NCBI GenBank assembly: GCA_951799405.1
Contig: OX637334.1
Location: 992,001-1,056,000 of the forward strand
Length of the DNA: 64,000 nt
Source of the DNA: Agapetus fuscipes
Lineage: Eukaryota > Arthropoda > Insecta > Trichoptera > Glossosomatidae
Direction of reading: 5' to 3'
The translations under genes were made by a program, and so were the position numbers. Below, piece by piece: positions 10,478 through 21,544 of the stretch (the stretch's first letter is position 1; each line of letters opens with the position of its first letter). Below the pieces are notes generated by a model that saw only the letters and a program-made list of their open reading frames with translations, did not search any database and was not told the DNA's origin.

Positions 10478-11135
10478 TGAGGTTTGCTCCGACGATAAAG
10501 GAATATCGAAGAATGGAAAGATGACAAGAGAACTTGAGAACAGGATGTGTAAGGGAAAGCAAGTGGTCGGTGCAATAGGAAGAATAGCAAAGAACAAGCG
10601 TTTGACGATGGATCTGAGAATGGCGGTACACAATGGCATATTGCTACCGACTTTGATATATGGAAGTGAAGCATGGACAGTGAACGATAGCGAAATGAGT
10701 AAAGTATGTACGGTGGAAATGAAGCATTTGAGAAGCATGACAGGAAAAACTCTGAGGGATAGAGTTAGGAATTAATGGGTAAAAAAATAATGTAATTTGA
10801 AAGAGGATGTGAAAGTTAAGGTACAAAAGAATGTGATGAGATGGTTTGGGCATGTGGAAAGAATAAATGATGATAGACTGACAAAGTATGTAGACAAAGA
10901 AAGTGTGAAAGGAAAGAGAGGGAAGGGACGACCGAGAAAAGTATGGAGTGATCCGATTGAGGAGATTGTGAAAGAATGGGATATACAAAGTGAGCGTAAA
11001 AGAAGAAAATGCATGAAAAAGGTGATGGATATGAAGGTATTAAAAGAGGTATGTCAGAATAGGAAAAAATGGAGGCAGCTCTGCAGAGGCTCTGGCCACC
11101 CCTAGCGGAATGGCGACAGAGTTACAGTTACTTGC
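10478..11135 (+). pseudogene. RTE-like LINE, 5'-truncated copy
   Basis: This is the longest of the broken RTE copies. The frame reads MTRELENRMCKGKQVVGAI, then MYGSEAWTV-type IYGSEAWTVN, MRWFGHVERINDDRLTKYV, KGRPRKVW and YVK-type C-terminal residues, matching residues 800 to 995 of the intact protein at 31595-34600. A stop near 10773 breaks the frame. The 3' end is CCCCTAGCGGAATGGCGACAG then AGTTACAGTTAC. Confidence 0.85.
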
Positions 11136-11139
11136 AAAT

Positions 11140-11660
11140 AAACGTTCAGAGTCGATTGTAAACATTCTGAATTTGTTTTTCAAATGATTTCAAAACAAAC
11201 CAATAACTTTCATGAAAACTGAAAATCGTTGCTTTTTTAGTGTATCCCATGAGGGAGAGTGGTCCTATCCCCTTACCGGCTTCACCCCTCCTCATTTCTC
11301 CGGGTGGAATCATCCCCGTAGCTTTAGTTCGCTCCGCAGGGTCGTAGAGGGAGGTCCTGTCGCTCGCCTGCACAACTGCGCCTCTAAACGTGCCGACATC
11401 GAAACTATAACCCCAAAATAGCCAACGGTGTTGTGATACCATAAATATGTTAATTCATCCCCCGGTAGTTAATTAAAATAATAATAAATGTGTGTCTTTA
11501 ATTAAGTGCTTAATTAACAACGAAGTGATTTAGTGAAAACAACTCTACATTAATATTTATAAATATTTTTTTTGGGTAAACTTTTGAGGTTTTTTTACCT
11601 GAAATTTTTTGAAGTTTTCTAGGGTTTGGTGATTATCCAAAATTATGTTCCTAGGTTCCT
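11140..11660. other. Unique non-coding stretch
   Basis: Small frames on both strands (11146-11442) have no recognisable domain. AT-rich after 11450. Confidence 0.4.
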
Positions 11661-11663
11661 TGA

Positions 11664-11777
11664 ATAATAGGTTGATGTAAGGCTACCCTCTCGTACCATG
11701 AAAAATGGTTCACTTAGCCAATGCCACCCCCGGCTTAAGGAAGCTGCAGGGCTTATGTTCATTTTAGATTTCAGATT
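11664..11777 (+). repeat. Ret-270 5' half
   Basis: CCTTGAATAATAGGTTGATG, then AATGGTTCACTTAGCCAATG, to CTTATGTTCATTTTAGAT. Confidence 0.7.
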
Positions 11778-11837
11778 ACACAACTTTAGTTTTACTGAAA
11801 TTTAAAAAATAAAAACGTGTGCCTAATATTGGATTGA

Positions 11838-11925
11838 CATATAACTGTTACTGTAACGCTGACGCTGTTCCACTAGGGGTGACCAGAACCTTTCCTCCTT
11901 TTATTCCTGTACTGAAATACTTCTC
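11838..11925 (-). mobile_element. RTE-like LINE 3' end fragment
   Basis: Reverse match of the family 3' UTR and tail: AACTGTTACTGTAACGCTG, then GTTCCACTAGGGGTGACCAG. Confidence 0.65.
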
Positions 11926-11946
11926 TCAGATCACACCGTTATCACC

Positions 11947-12210
11947 GGCCGGTAGCTCAGTTGGTAGAGTGCTTGCATTCCATTCCGAGAGTTCGGGTTC
12001 GGATCCCGCCGAGGTTGTCAGAAACGATTTCCCGTTAGAGTGCTTATTTCAAACTCAAAATAAAAATACCGGTAAGGATTACTCAGCCTTCAGAATAAAT
12101 GAGAATCTGCATGCTAGGGAGCTGGGAAACCTCCACTTCAATTGAAGTGTAAACTTACCTGTAAAAGTAAGTAGGTTCCACTCGCCGCAAGAAGTTACAC
12201 TATATGTGCT
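11947..12210 (+). repeat. SINE-1, near full length
   Basis: The tRNA-like head has box A TAGCTCAGTTGG at 11952 and box B GGTTCGGATCCC near 11997 (one substitution from consensus). The body follows, with ATAAAAATACCGG, CACTTCAATTGAAGTG and GCAAGAAGTTACACTATATG. These are internal RNA polymerase III promoter elements of a tRNA-derived SINE. Confidence 0.85.
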
Positions 12211-12702
12211 TATTTGCATTGGTGTTTTAAGCCCGCCCATATGACAAAGATGGTTGCTAGGGAGCAGGCTTACTTGTATTTGTTTATTGGTATCTAAGGA
12301 TCCTAGTCATATAGACGTGTGAGGTTTGCCCACATGCTACAACCATTTTATGGATGATCGTAGATAAATGCTACACTGAAACATTGCAACTTAGATGAGG
12401 ATGCAACCAATGTTTGTAATGATGTAGAGAAGTTAACCAACAGAGATGTTTCTGAGAGGAAATCACGTAGATACAGAAAACGTTAAAGCTGGAATGTTCG
12501 TACCAGGAATATCAAGCACAATGTCATATTGCATACAGTCAAACTTTCAGGAGACCTTGTATGTAGAGCTGATTAATTATGAACACTTTCTTCTCAAATT
12601 CCTGGGGCCTCTTGGCACTCGAATTAGCGTTTTGAAACAAGTTCAAACCCCACCTGCGCCGTGGATTATTAACAATAACTTAGACCCCGGTACAACACAT
12701 CT

Positions 12703-13069
12703 ATAATAATCTATAATTTAAGTTGCAAAGATATATTAACATTCAAAACTCAATTTTCTAGAGAGAGAGAGTGCATTCACAGAGTGAAAATTTATTTTAA
12801 TTTTAATTAAAAAAAACTTTTTTAAACCATAGTTTTATTTTCATTTATTTTGAGTTAACAAGGCCTAAGCGCTATCGGATATTCTCCGTCCATCATCAAA
12901 GGCTAACTGATCAAAACTCATATCAAATGCATGCCCACAACAGACATGTTTAAGTTTTCGCTTACAAATGCTAAATGTGTACTGACAAATGAAAACCAAA
13001 CCTCAAATTAACATAAACCCTGCATCTTTTGCCGAATTACCCTGAAAAAGGGGTGACATTGGCAAAGTG
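12703..13069 (-). repeat. Ret-270, two pieces around a short insert, cut by an LTR
   Basis: The 3' tail is at 12703-12770 (TCTATAATTTAAGTTGCAAAG). The body is at 12895-13069 (ATGCATGCCCACAACAGACA, GGGGTGACATTGGCAAAGTGA). The 5' end is lost where the LTR fragment begins at 13070. Confidence 0.7.
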
Positions 13070-13381
13070 AATTCACATTTATGGTTTAGCACTTAACATT
13101 TATTTCACAGTTGGTCTTCACTCACAATGCCTTTCTTGTTCAAAAGCAGAGCGTCGTATATCTACTGACTCTTGCGAGCCGCTTGCAGCCCTTTATACTC
13201 CCAAAGACAGTAGTTACTAGAAGCCAATTTTGCTGGAACCCTTCAGAACATAAAGCTTCCAGTAGGTACATAATTGAATGTCTCTTTCATAGGTACCTAT
13301 AATAATTACTCCACCTCTCATCGGCTATAACTAATACACCTACCTACCTAACATTTATATGTATTTGTTATTTACATAACA
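13070..13381 (-). mobile_element. Solo LTR, partial (59624 family)
   Basis: It is the reverse complement of the LTR at 59624/60016, including AGTATAAAGGGCTGCAAGCG-like and AGGTACCTATAATAATTACT blocks, and it ends TTTACATAACA. The terminal 3' part of the LTR is missing on the left. Confidence 0.8.
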
Positions 13382-13599
13382 ATACATAACAAATTACATT
13401 TTTAAAATCAACAAATACTAATATGTATAAACATCAAAACAAATACAGAATACAAAATTACTGCCAATATTCTGCATTGTGTAACAGTATGAAATAAATT
13501 AACAGAATGATTTATTCTACTGTTTTTCAATGAATCTTCAATGAATTTCCAATGAAAACACACCCGATTTGATCGACAAAGTATTATCTCTTTGTGAGT

Positions 13600-13965
13600 T
13601 TTTACAGCAGATTATCAATTGTTTGCCGAGCCATCCAAACGGAAAATCGTCACTCTTCAAATCGTAGAATGGCGATTATTTTACCAATCCCACCGCGCCC
13701 ACCTCGCCTTGATTAATTTAAATCGAAATCCACAAAATGGCGTTCGACACGGCGCGTCACAAAGCCAGCTGTTCCTGATTGAATATTTAATTGTGCCGAC
13801 TCCAATTGGCGGGAAGTCAAACGTGACCCGCCAGCCATCGGATCAGTGGGCCCTAAAACACAATGGAAACCACCGATTTGGGGATCCAACAAACAGTTTT
13901 TTAATAACGCCCGGTACGGTCAAGCGTTCGGTGGAATTCAACCGCAATGTCGTGCCCTGATATGT
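13600..13965. promoter_or_regulatory. Unique block with clustered TAAT/TTTAAAT sites; candidate non-coding element
   Basis: It is unlike the surrounding repeats and is single-copy in the window. It contains TTGATTAATTTAAATCGA, TTGAATATTTAATTGTGCC and CCAATTGGCGGGAA. Frames across it do not read as a protein. Regulatory function is inference only. Confidence 0.3.
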
Positions 13966-13976
13966 GTCACACGTGT

Positions 13977-14291
13977 TCGGTCGATAGCTCAGCTGATAGA
14001 GTGCTTGCATTCCACGCCGAGAGCTCGGGTTCGAATCCCACCGAGGGTGACAGAAATGATTTCCCTTTTCAGTGTTTATTTCAAACTCAAAATAAAATAC
14101 CGGCAAGTATTTCTCAGCCTTCTCAAGGGATGTGTACCAGTCCCCTCGCGAGCTAAGAAACCCCACTTCAACTGAAGTGGTTGTCGTAAGGCCGGTGCCA
14201 TTACCTGTAGAAATAAATAGGTTCCCCTCGCCACATGCGGAACCCTTTGGGGATAACGCCGCAAGAAGTTTTACCATATGTGTAGCTTAGG
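13977..14291 (+). repeat. SINE-1, full length
   Basis: GGTCGATAGCTCAGCTGATA (box A), GGGTTCGAATCCCACCGAGG (box B perfect), CACTTCAACTGAAGTGGTTG, and the 3' end GTGTAGCTTAGGCG. Confidence 0.9.
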
Positions 14292-14329
14292 CGTTTTTTA
14301 TATTGATCGTTATTTGATGCAACTATAAT

Positions 14330-14572
14330 CTAAGCTGCAAAGATATGTTAACATTTAAGGCTCATATTAAATGCATGCCCACAGACAGGCACATGTAGGT
14401 TCGTGCCTACGCATGGTTCGCTACTCTAAAATACCGATTGGTAACACTGTTTCTGGAGTTTCACACAATCAATAATCTGTAATCTATGTTGCGAAGATAT
14501 ATTAACTTTTTTATTAAATGCATGCCCATGAAAAGATACGTGTAAGTTAGCGCTTGCAAATGCTGCATGTCT
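14330..14572 (-). repeat. Two successive Ret-270 3' fragments
   Basis: Two truncated copies lie head to tail in the same orientation, 14330-14425 and 14467-14572. Each starts with the reverse of the tail (TAATCTAAGCTGCAAAGATA; TAATCTATGTTGCGAAGATA) and each is cut after about 100 bp. Confidence 0.7.
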
Positions 14573-14834
14573 AATCTAAATCTTAATCTAAGTTGCAAAG
14601 ATATGTATCATTTGAGATTCATATTTAATGCACTCCATTAAGCAGACACGCATAATTTCGCGCTTACACATGCCGCATGTGGACCTAAAAGATAAAAATA
14701 AAACAATCTCAAATGAACATAAGCCCTGCAACTCTTGCCGACCTTCCCTGAAACAGGGGTGACATTGGCAAAGTGAACCATTTGTTACAGCATGGGGGGT
14801 CAGCCTCATACCAACCTATAAGTCAAGGAATTAG
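14573..14834 (-). repeat. Ret-270, full length
   Basis: Complete from CTTGACTTATAGGTTGGTAT (minus strand, 5' end at about 14834) to the TTAGATTAAGATTTAGATTA tail. The third of three same-orientation copies in a row. Confidence 0.9.
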
Positions 14835-15023
14835 TTCAAAGTCATATTTTCAGTCGTCCAATAACAGTTGGAAATCCAACATAATTATTTCACCATTTTG
14901 TGACAGTTTCCATTTATTTCAATAAACCCCATTAATGCTTTCAGATTATTCGAAAGATAATGTTTTCATAGTAAAAAAAAAACCATGTGGATAACGACCC
15001 TTCTCCTACCTGCCCCGGTACAC

Positions 15024-15957
15024 TTTGTGTGGATCCACGATAAGATGTCCACCGACAAAATGTCCACACGACAAAATTCTCACCGACATGTCCACCCGGC
15101 AAAACATCCACCGACAAAATGTCCACCGACATGTCCATCCGTGTTGAACCGACAAAATATCCACCGACATAATGTCCACCGACAAAATATCCCACGACAT
15201 GATGTCCACGACACAAAATGTCTCTATTATATATTTTGTATTGTTTTTGTATTGACACTGTGAAAAATTTCGATTTACAAAACGATCATTGTAAATCGAA
15301 AACGTTTGTAAAGATTAATCGAAATAGATTAATAATTGGTGAAAATAAAGTGTTTCATTGGAATGTGATTCTCAACACGTATTACTAATCTATATTACAT
15401 GATTTTGAATACATTTTTTCGGTGGACATTGTGCAGTTGGATATTTTGTCAGGTGGACATGTTGGTGGACATTTTGTCGCGTGGACATTTTGTAGCGTCA
15501 AAATTTTGTCAATAGAGATTGTGTCGGTGGACATTCCGTCGCGTAGATAGTAATAAAAAATAGTAATCTCACCTATTTGGTCTAACCATTCTTTCCTCGG
15601 TCTTCCCCTTCCGCGCTTTCCTCTGACATTTCCTTTTTACACTTATTCGTACTTCGTTCATCATCCATTCTTTCGAGATGTCCGAACCATCTCATCGTAC
15701 TTTTTTGTACTCTCATTCTCATATTCTCTTTTATACCACACTCGTTCATCACCCAATCATTACGTACTCTATCATTCAGTGTCTTTCCAGCCATTGCTCA
15801 CAAGTATTCCAGCCAATGCTCATTTTGTCAATGGACATTGTGTCGGTTATCATTCTGTCGCGTGAACATTTTGTTAATCGGCATTGTCTCGGTGGGCATT
15901 CTGTCGCATGGGCGTTTTGTCACGTGGATATTCTATCAATGGACATTTTGCCGTGAC
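15024..15957. repeat. Minisatellite blocks in inverted arrangement, split by RTE
   Basis: The left block (15024-15228) repeats GTCCACCGACAAAAT with a period of about 15-17 bp. The right blocks (15420-15545 and 15815-15957) repeat the inverse, GTCGGTGGACATTTTGTCGC. A unique spacer between them holds a perfect 13-bp inverted repeat (15268-15280 with 15289-15301). An RTE fragment separates the two right blocks. Together the arms could fold back. Confidence 0.75.
15564..15800 (-). pseudogene. RTE-like LINE fragment inside the minisatellite
   Basis: The minus-strand frame reads MAGKTLNDRVRNDWVMNECG, then MRWFGHLERMDDER. It is nearly the same as the copy at 49588, so the two are recent relatives. 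A frameshift follows near the KKV/KKC residues. Confidence 0.85.
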
Positions 15958-16359
15958 TTTGTATGGCTTTCTCCCCCCCCCCCATATTTCGCGTGCAGCT
16001 TGTGATAGCAGCCTATCACGATGAAAGTGCCCGGCAAGTTTTGATACGGCCAGTCCATAAGTTTAATTTGTAAATGTGGAACCCTTAAATACATTCCGGG
16101 TTTTATTGTTTTTTGTGCTCGTAAATCCATTTTTTGCGAACATATCGCGATTGCGGTGGCTGAGTTTTCTTTCCCGTTTAGCACGTGCGCCGTAAAAATT
16201 ATATTTTATTTTTATTGTTATGTGGTGTTAACTGTTTTGGGCTAAAAAAATAAATGCGTGTATATTTTGATTATTCCCATAACATAAAATTTAATGGCAA
16301 TTTTTCCCAAATTTTCTTTTTCTATAATGTGTATAGCACAATGGTAAAAGTCAGTTTAT

Positions 16360-16622
16360 CTATATCTAAATCTAAATCTAAGCTGCAAAGATATGCATCA
16401 TTTGAGATTCATATTCAATGCATTCCCACAAGCAGACACGCATAATTTCGCGCTCACACATGCCGCATGTGGACCTACAATATAAAAAACCCGATCTCAA
16501 ATGAACATAAGCCCTGCAACTCTTGCCGACCTTCCTTGAAACAGGGGTGATATTGGCAAAGTAAACCATTTTTTTGCATTATGGGTGGTCAACCTCATAC
16601 CAACCTATCAGTCAAGGAATAC
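16360..16622 (-). repeat. Ret-270, full length
   Basis: Complete, with a repeated TCTAAATCTAAATCTAAG at the tail side (reverse of the 3' microsatellite) and CATACCAACCTATCAGTCAA at the 5' side. Confidence 0.9.
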
Positions 16623-16939
16623 AAGTTTATAATCTTGTATATTTATATTTAAGTGTTATAATAAATGAAAACAAAACACTGTGTTGATTACATTTATCCC
16701 AAAAAAAGGCAATTATCCTAATTGAAAATTATTCATGCAGAAATCGTCTGCGTTATTTTAAATAATGTATTTTTAACCAAAATTTTGTGATCCGCAAAGT
16801 GGAACGTTGTTGAAGTGAAAAAAGTCAATTATCCGCATGAAAAAGCCGGGATTATAAACAAGAGTTGATTAAATGCCTTCATTAATAACAATTGACGTGC
16901 TTGAATAATAAATCTCAATCCTGAGATGTGTGCCGTCAT

Positions 16940-17210
16940 AAATAATTGAATCGTGTTGGTACAGCAAGGGTCAGGGACGGAGGGTCCGCTCTCCCTGTGT
17001 TTAAATCAACATGGGAGGGTTCCCACCCCGCGGGGACGCCAGCTGCCCGCCCTGCAGGGGGAGGCTGTGTCCATCCCTTAATTAGAGCCTGGGAGACCAG
17101 ACTACAGACGATGGAGTTGCAGAATCTCCCAGCGCGGAGCAACACGCCGCTTCATCAACTCCAATCCATTATTCAACGTCCCTTTGAAGTGCACAAGAGA
17201 CGAAACTGAT
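16940..17210. promoter_or_regulatory. GC-rich unique block upstream of the host exon
   Basis: It is markedly richer in G+C than its neighbours and single-copy here. It holds AGCTGCCCGCCCTGCAGG, a variant of which (GGCTGCCCGCTCTGCAGG) occurs in the unique block at 54430. It lies about 320 bp before the start codon at 17528, so a 5' UTR, promoter-proximal or conserved non-coding role is possible. This is inferred from composition and position only. Confidence 0.35.
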
Positions 17211-17527
17211 TGATGTCTGTTTGATAACACATTTAATTGCATTCAAACTGAACGCAAAAGGAATGATGACTTATTTAATGGTGCGGTTCTTGGAAGTTGA
17301 GATCCTGCGATACGACTGCTGAAATTTGACTGATGGGGTACTTTAAATTATTCAAATTGCGAAAAGCAGATCGCATAAACGAAGGTGTTTTATATTTATG
17401 AATATTTGCATTGCTGTTTTATCAAATGGAGCATAATTCTATGTGTCAACTTTAAAAAAAAGAACTGATTTTCGTAGCTTAAAGTATATTATATACTCAA
17501 TGAATTAGTAAATTCATAAAATTCACG

Positions 17528-18562
17528 ATGTATCTCCAAGGGTCCCAGATGTCTGGGTCACCAGGGGGAAACAACAATAACAATGATAATGCTTCCTTGA
17601 ATGGAAGTCCGAGGCAAGCAGGCTTGGGAAACAGACCTTCCATTCCGTCCAGAGGTCCTCCAATACCAAGCAATAGACCTCTGCCACTTACAAGCGCTGC
17701 GAGGATTCTGAACCATGACCTCAAAATAGTTGGGAACGGTCCATCGACTCCAACAAGGATTCCTAACAACGCTCAGCAAAACAACGCCAATAGTAATCCA
17801 CCGACTCAAAACAACGGACCGACAAATGTAAATAGCAATAGTGTAGTGTTCAACACAAGATCACCAAACCAAAGTAATGTCCCGCCAACACCAAGTAGAA
17901 TTTCAAGTTTAAACAATCACGTAGCGATGTCTCAGAATAACACATTGAACACCAATAGTCCCAACCAAGATGCCGTCAACAACCATTGTAAGCTGATTGC
18001 TCAAATCAAAAGACCTGTAACACCAAATAGAAATATCATGACCTTGACAAACAGTGCTCGGACCACTCACATGATGAGAGACAGAAGTCCACACACTGTA
18101 AACAGCAACACTCTACCGTTTAAAAATGGACCAATGACTCCAGCCAGAAACACCATCAATAACAATGCAGCTACGTTCATGATCAATGGACTAACTACCA
18201 ATCCACCCAATATGAACAATGACACACTAAGTTCCATAAATGAACCGGACAGTGGTCCTCCCAGTTTAACAAACGGAACTGAACCTGAGGCAGTTTCAGC
18301 AAACAGTGTCAACCAATCAAACATTTTAAATCAGAACAATGTGGTGACCCCTACAGTGAATGGTGAAAGTGATCCACCTGCATCTAACACAGTTGCCCTC
18401 ACACCAAACAACAATTTAATGGCAGCAAACAACATGTTCAACACGTACAACGGGAACAATAACAACAACAATGGATACAAGCTGCTGTCTGCACAAGGAA
18501 TGGAGACTCTGCAAATCTTTCTGAGGGAGCACGGAAACGAGTGCATCAAACAATTTGTTCAG
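17528..18562 (+). CDS. Coding exon of an Asn/Pro/Ser-rich host protein (unrecognised)
   Basis: 345 codons from ATG at 17528 to a splice donor (CAG|GTATGA, intron from 18563). An in-frame TGA about 27 bp upstream supports this ATG as the true start. The protein is low-complexity: Asn runs near residues 15-20 and 310-319, many TP/SP dipeptides, and repeated N-rich linkers such as TPTRIPNN and TPSRISS. It has no signal peptide or membrane segment. The last 20 or so residues change character to an ordered, helical segment (METLQIFLREHGNECIKQFV), which suggests a folded domain begins at this exon edge. The composition fits a nuclear regulatory protein, but I do not recognise the family. The exon is free of repeats. 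Codon use and long openness argue for a real gene. Confidence 0.75.
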
Positions 18563-19260
18563 GTATGAACCCAATCCATTCCTTTATCGTCTTGTTACTG
18601 TTCTGTTCAGCCTTTCTTTACCACCTCATCTGTTCGCGAGAATTTCCTATTTTTGAGGTCACTAATATTTTTAGGTCTGCAAATAGATTGCCATTTTTTT
18701 TCTCTTAAAATATTCATCAATGTCGCGCTGATATTTTTTACCTTCACTTGTCACGTTTCCAGTTATTTTGACAGCCTGTAAGTGGATTCATTTAAAGAGA
18801 CGTGCTGCGTCGGAACCATTCTTTTCTTTTCCCATCTTTTTCGCTTTTGCACTGTACACATCACAGCTCCCCCATAGAAAAGCATGAGAAATCGTTTCCC
18901 CCTCTCTTCAGGAAGATAGTGTTTGCCGAGAGCTCTTTAACTTTTGCCGTGTTTTCCTATAGAATATTGAATAAATTGTCGCTTGGAACATTCCCTTACA
19001 AAAGGGCACTCACTACCCTAAATTGCTACGGATCTAAGGTATTTACTCAGGGGTGAACAAATATTTTCTCCTTGATTTGAACTTGTATGGTAAACAAGCC
19101 CCTACACGGTTTCCTGAATGGCTTCTGAATTAAAAATTGGGTGGACCAACATTCTGATCCCAAGAAAGTACAAAGCGAAATTCTATGCAATTGGAGAAAC
19201 GCTGTCGGACAGTACGCGATGTACATAAATGCTGTTTCTACGTAATGAAACAACTCACCA
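18563..19260 (+). other. Start of intron following the Asn-rich exon
   Basis: It begins GTATGAAC and is non-coding and mostly unique. If the candidate exon at 40305 is correct, the intron spans about 21.7 kb and contains the Gag-only LTR element and the intact RTE. Confidence 0.5.
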
Positions 19261-19267
19261 TGTGAGC

Positions 19268-19318
19268 CAGAAACATGTACTAACATTGCCAATCAATAGT
19301 TCATTAATTTTATGGTAA
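19268..19318 (-). repeat. SINE-3 body fragment
   Basis: Contains the family block GTACTAACATTGCCAATCAATAG; very short. Confidence 0.4.
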
Positions 19319-19324
19319 TGCAAA

Positions 19325-19432
19325 AACGTTACCGAAGGGGTCACATGTGCGTGACTTTTTTTTCTACAGGTAAGGAGACCGGCGTTACGGCTTACGCCAA
19401 CCACTTTAAATGTGGTGGGATTCAATCTAGTT
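19325..19432 (-). repeat. SINE-1 3' fragment
   Basis: CGAAGGGGTCACATGTG, GGTAAGGAGACCGGCGTTAC, then CCAACCACTTTAAATGTGG. Confidence 0.7.
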
Positions 19433-19471
19433 GAAGTGAGAGTGCATAAATCATAACCCATGATATATTGT

Positions 19472-19705
19472 TCCAGTAGTGCTTATTTGTCTTATGTCCA
19501 TCAGAGTTAATTTCACGTGAGCAATATTTTTACGTGTATTGGACTTATGTGGCTTATGAAAACTGGAAATTGATTGTAAAAATATTAAAAAAAACTCTCA
19601 CATTATCGAGATTCGAGATTAAGTTTTTTTCTTAGCTCAGATTGCGTAGACTGTGATTCGAAAGACAATTTCATTGAAAGGACATCTTTGAATCAAGTGG
19701 TGGAT
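19472..19705 (+). repeat. Rep-D copy 3
   Basis: TAGTGCTTATTTGTCTTATG through TTAGCTCAGATTGCGTAGAC to CATCTTTGAATCAAGTGG; uninterrupted. Confidence 0.75.
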
Positions 19706-19735
19706 AAGTAAAAAACAAAAACACTGGGGAAGCAC

Positions 19736-19812
19736 TATTGTCAAGAGGTTCGACGGGAATCGAACCAGCGCTATTTTTATTTATTTCTAGCACGTTACTC
19801 GAAATTAACCTT
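19736..19812 (-). repeat. SINE-3 head fragment
   Basis: GGGAATCGAACCAGCGCTAT is the reverse of a box-B-like block (GGTTCGATTCCC), preceded by the ATTGTCAAGAGG body piece. Confidence 0.5.
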
Positions 19813-20159
19813 ATTTGGGTGGCGATAGAGTTGCTGTAACAGATCTCTCGACCATAACTGAGATTATTCTGCCTGACCTCTTGCCCCTAGATTCGTGATT
19901 ATTTAGTTTCATCAGTGCTCCGCTCAGATATTCCATCCTGGGTGTACACTTTACACGTCTGGTTGCAGGCGCTGTGACGTCATGTTGTGTTGTGCGGGAC
20001 CGGCGGAGGTTCACCCAGCGCTCGGCGTCCGCCTAACGACCGGTTTTGAATTTCAGATTTAGCATCTCCTGAAATAACAAGGGAATCACAATATTATCAG
20101 AGGACTCCCCGCCGACTGAATAACAATAACAAATGGATCTCTATTCTGTGGAATGATAT

Positions 20160-20571
20160 CGACGGTTGAAAGGAAATAAGCGACATTTAGGACAAAAATG
20201 AGTTATAAATGCTATCCCATTTAAAATTTTCCGCTCTTTCTAAAGCGCTAACTCCCATAGCTCTACGATGATTTTTTGTTGTTTGTGCTCAAGCACACAT
20301 CTGCGTTTTCGAAGCATGTTTTTGGTGTAACCGACAAGATTTTGGCATGTTTTGTCTTAAAGGCTCTTGTGACAAAAAAATCGTTAAGCCACATTAATAG
20401 GAATGCCAAAAAATGCCTTTATTTATTTAATTTTAGAGCTGTTTTCATTTTAACGATATGATAAAAAATAAAAAAGTTATGCAATTTGTCTGCAATCTCA
20501 AACAGTTAACTGCTCCCCTGAACAAATAAGTTTTCGTCGCTTATGCCCTAAGTACTTCCTTTTAACCGTCG
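20160..20571. mobile_element. TIR element CGACGGTT, copy 2 (412 bp)
   Basis: The ends are CGACGGTTGAAAGGAA and TTCCTTTTAACCGTCG, inverted with few mismatches. ATAT precedes and follows the element (20156-20159 and 20572-20575). The interior matches 3687-4256. Non-coding. Compact copy without the RTE insertion. Confidence 0.8.
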
Positions 20572-20751
20572 ATATGCATTGTGACGACCTTTTCACACAG
20601 CGACTCTGGTAGTGTATGAGGATGTATGTGAGTTTTTACACTATTTGTCCGGTGATAGAAACCGTAGAGAAACCGGACCGAAATCTTTCTGTGCGAAAAG
20701 GACTTTAATGTCTGTGTTAAAACGTAATACAAACTTTGTTTGAACAATTCT

Positions 20752-20815
20752 GGTACAATAACTGTCACTGTAAGTGTACTGGTACTCCACTAGGGGTGGC
20801 CATAACTTTTGATAA
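20752..20815 (-). mobile_element. RTE-like LINE 3' end fragment
   Basis: AATAACTGTCACTGTAAGTG, then ACTCCACTAGGGGTGGCCAT: reverse of the RTE 3' UTR and tail. Confidence 0.6.
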
Positions 20816-20830
20816 ATTGCCTCAGATGTC

Positions 20831-21165
20831 CGGTCGATAGCTCAGTTGGTAGAGTGCTTGCATTCTACCCCGTGAGCTCGGGTTCGAATCCCACCGAGGA
20901 GGGTGTCAGAAATGATTTCCTATTTCGGTGTTTATTTCAAACCCCATAATAAAAATACCGGCAAGGTTTACTCAGCCTGCACAAGAAATGAGTACCAGCC
21001 CCCTCGGGAGCTGGGAAACCCCCACTTCAACTGAAGTGGTTGGCGTAAGGCCGGCCCCCTTACCTGTAAAAATAAAAAGGTTCAACTCGCCACATGCGAC
21101 CCCTTCGGGGATAACGCGGCAAGAAGTTACACTATATGTGTAGCTTAGTTGCGTAGTTGCGTTTG
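20831..21165 (+). repeat. SINE-1, full length
   Basis: CGGTCGATAGCTCAGTTGGT (box A exact) and GGGTTCGAATCCCACCGAGG (box B exact). The body is close to 47083-47415 and the 3' end is CTATATGTGTAGCTTAGTTG. One of the best-preserved copies. Confidence 0.95.
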
Positions 21166-21409
21166 CCTCAGAGAAATACCTTTTTATAAATAGCTGTCAT
21201 CCCATACATAAAAATGACGAAAAAAACATATGAGACCGTTTGTAACTTTTGCAGTAATGGTAGCCATTCGTTGTTTTTTGTTACCTAAAATTTTTGAACC
21301 AAAAAGCAAGTAAAAACACATTTTTTTCGTTTGAAAATAAAAGTTGTTAGTCGGATTAAAAATTACAATATTTATATGAAGACTGCGGCATTTGTTTATT
21401 TACTTAAAA
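21166..21409. other. Non-coding, nothing recognised
   Basis: AT-rich. No gene or repeat end identified. Confidence 0.4.
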
Positions 21410-21530
21410 CTTATTCAAAATGTGAATGAACATTATATTGCTTATTACTCTCACTAACCTTCCGTGAAATAGGAGTGACTTTGGCTAAAGTTAACGAACT
21501 GGTAAATAATATGTTTGGGTGTAACCCAGG
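21410..21530 (-). repeat. Ret-270, degenerate
   Basis: CCTTCCGTGAAATAGGAGTG and TTGGCTAAAGTTAACG are diverged counterparts of the conserved central blocks. Confidence 0.5.
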
Positions 21531-21544
21531 AAGGGTTTATGTCA

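Noticed and set aside
10644..10988. 114-codon reverse frame rich in Phe/Leu/Ser as a membrane protein
   Set aside because: Antisense of the RTE-like coding fragment 10478-11135.
11947..12015. tRNA-like sequences (also at 13977, 20831, 47083, 59275, 52612) as real tRNA genes
   Set aside because: They carry box A and box B but cannot form complete cloverleaf ends and are always followed by the same SINE body.
13843..14277. 144-codon reverse and 109-codon forward frames
   Set aside because: Both overlap SINE-1. The recurring peptide is translation of the SINE, seen at every copy.
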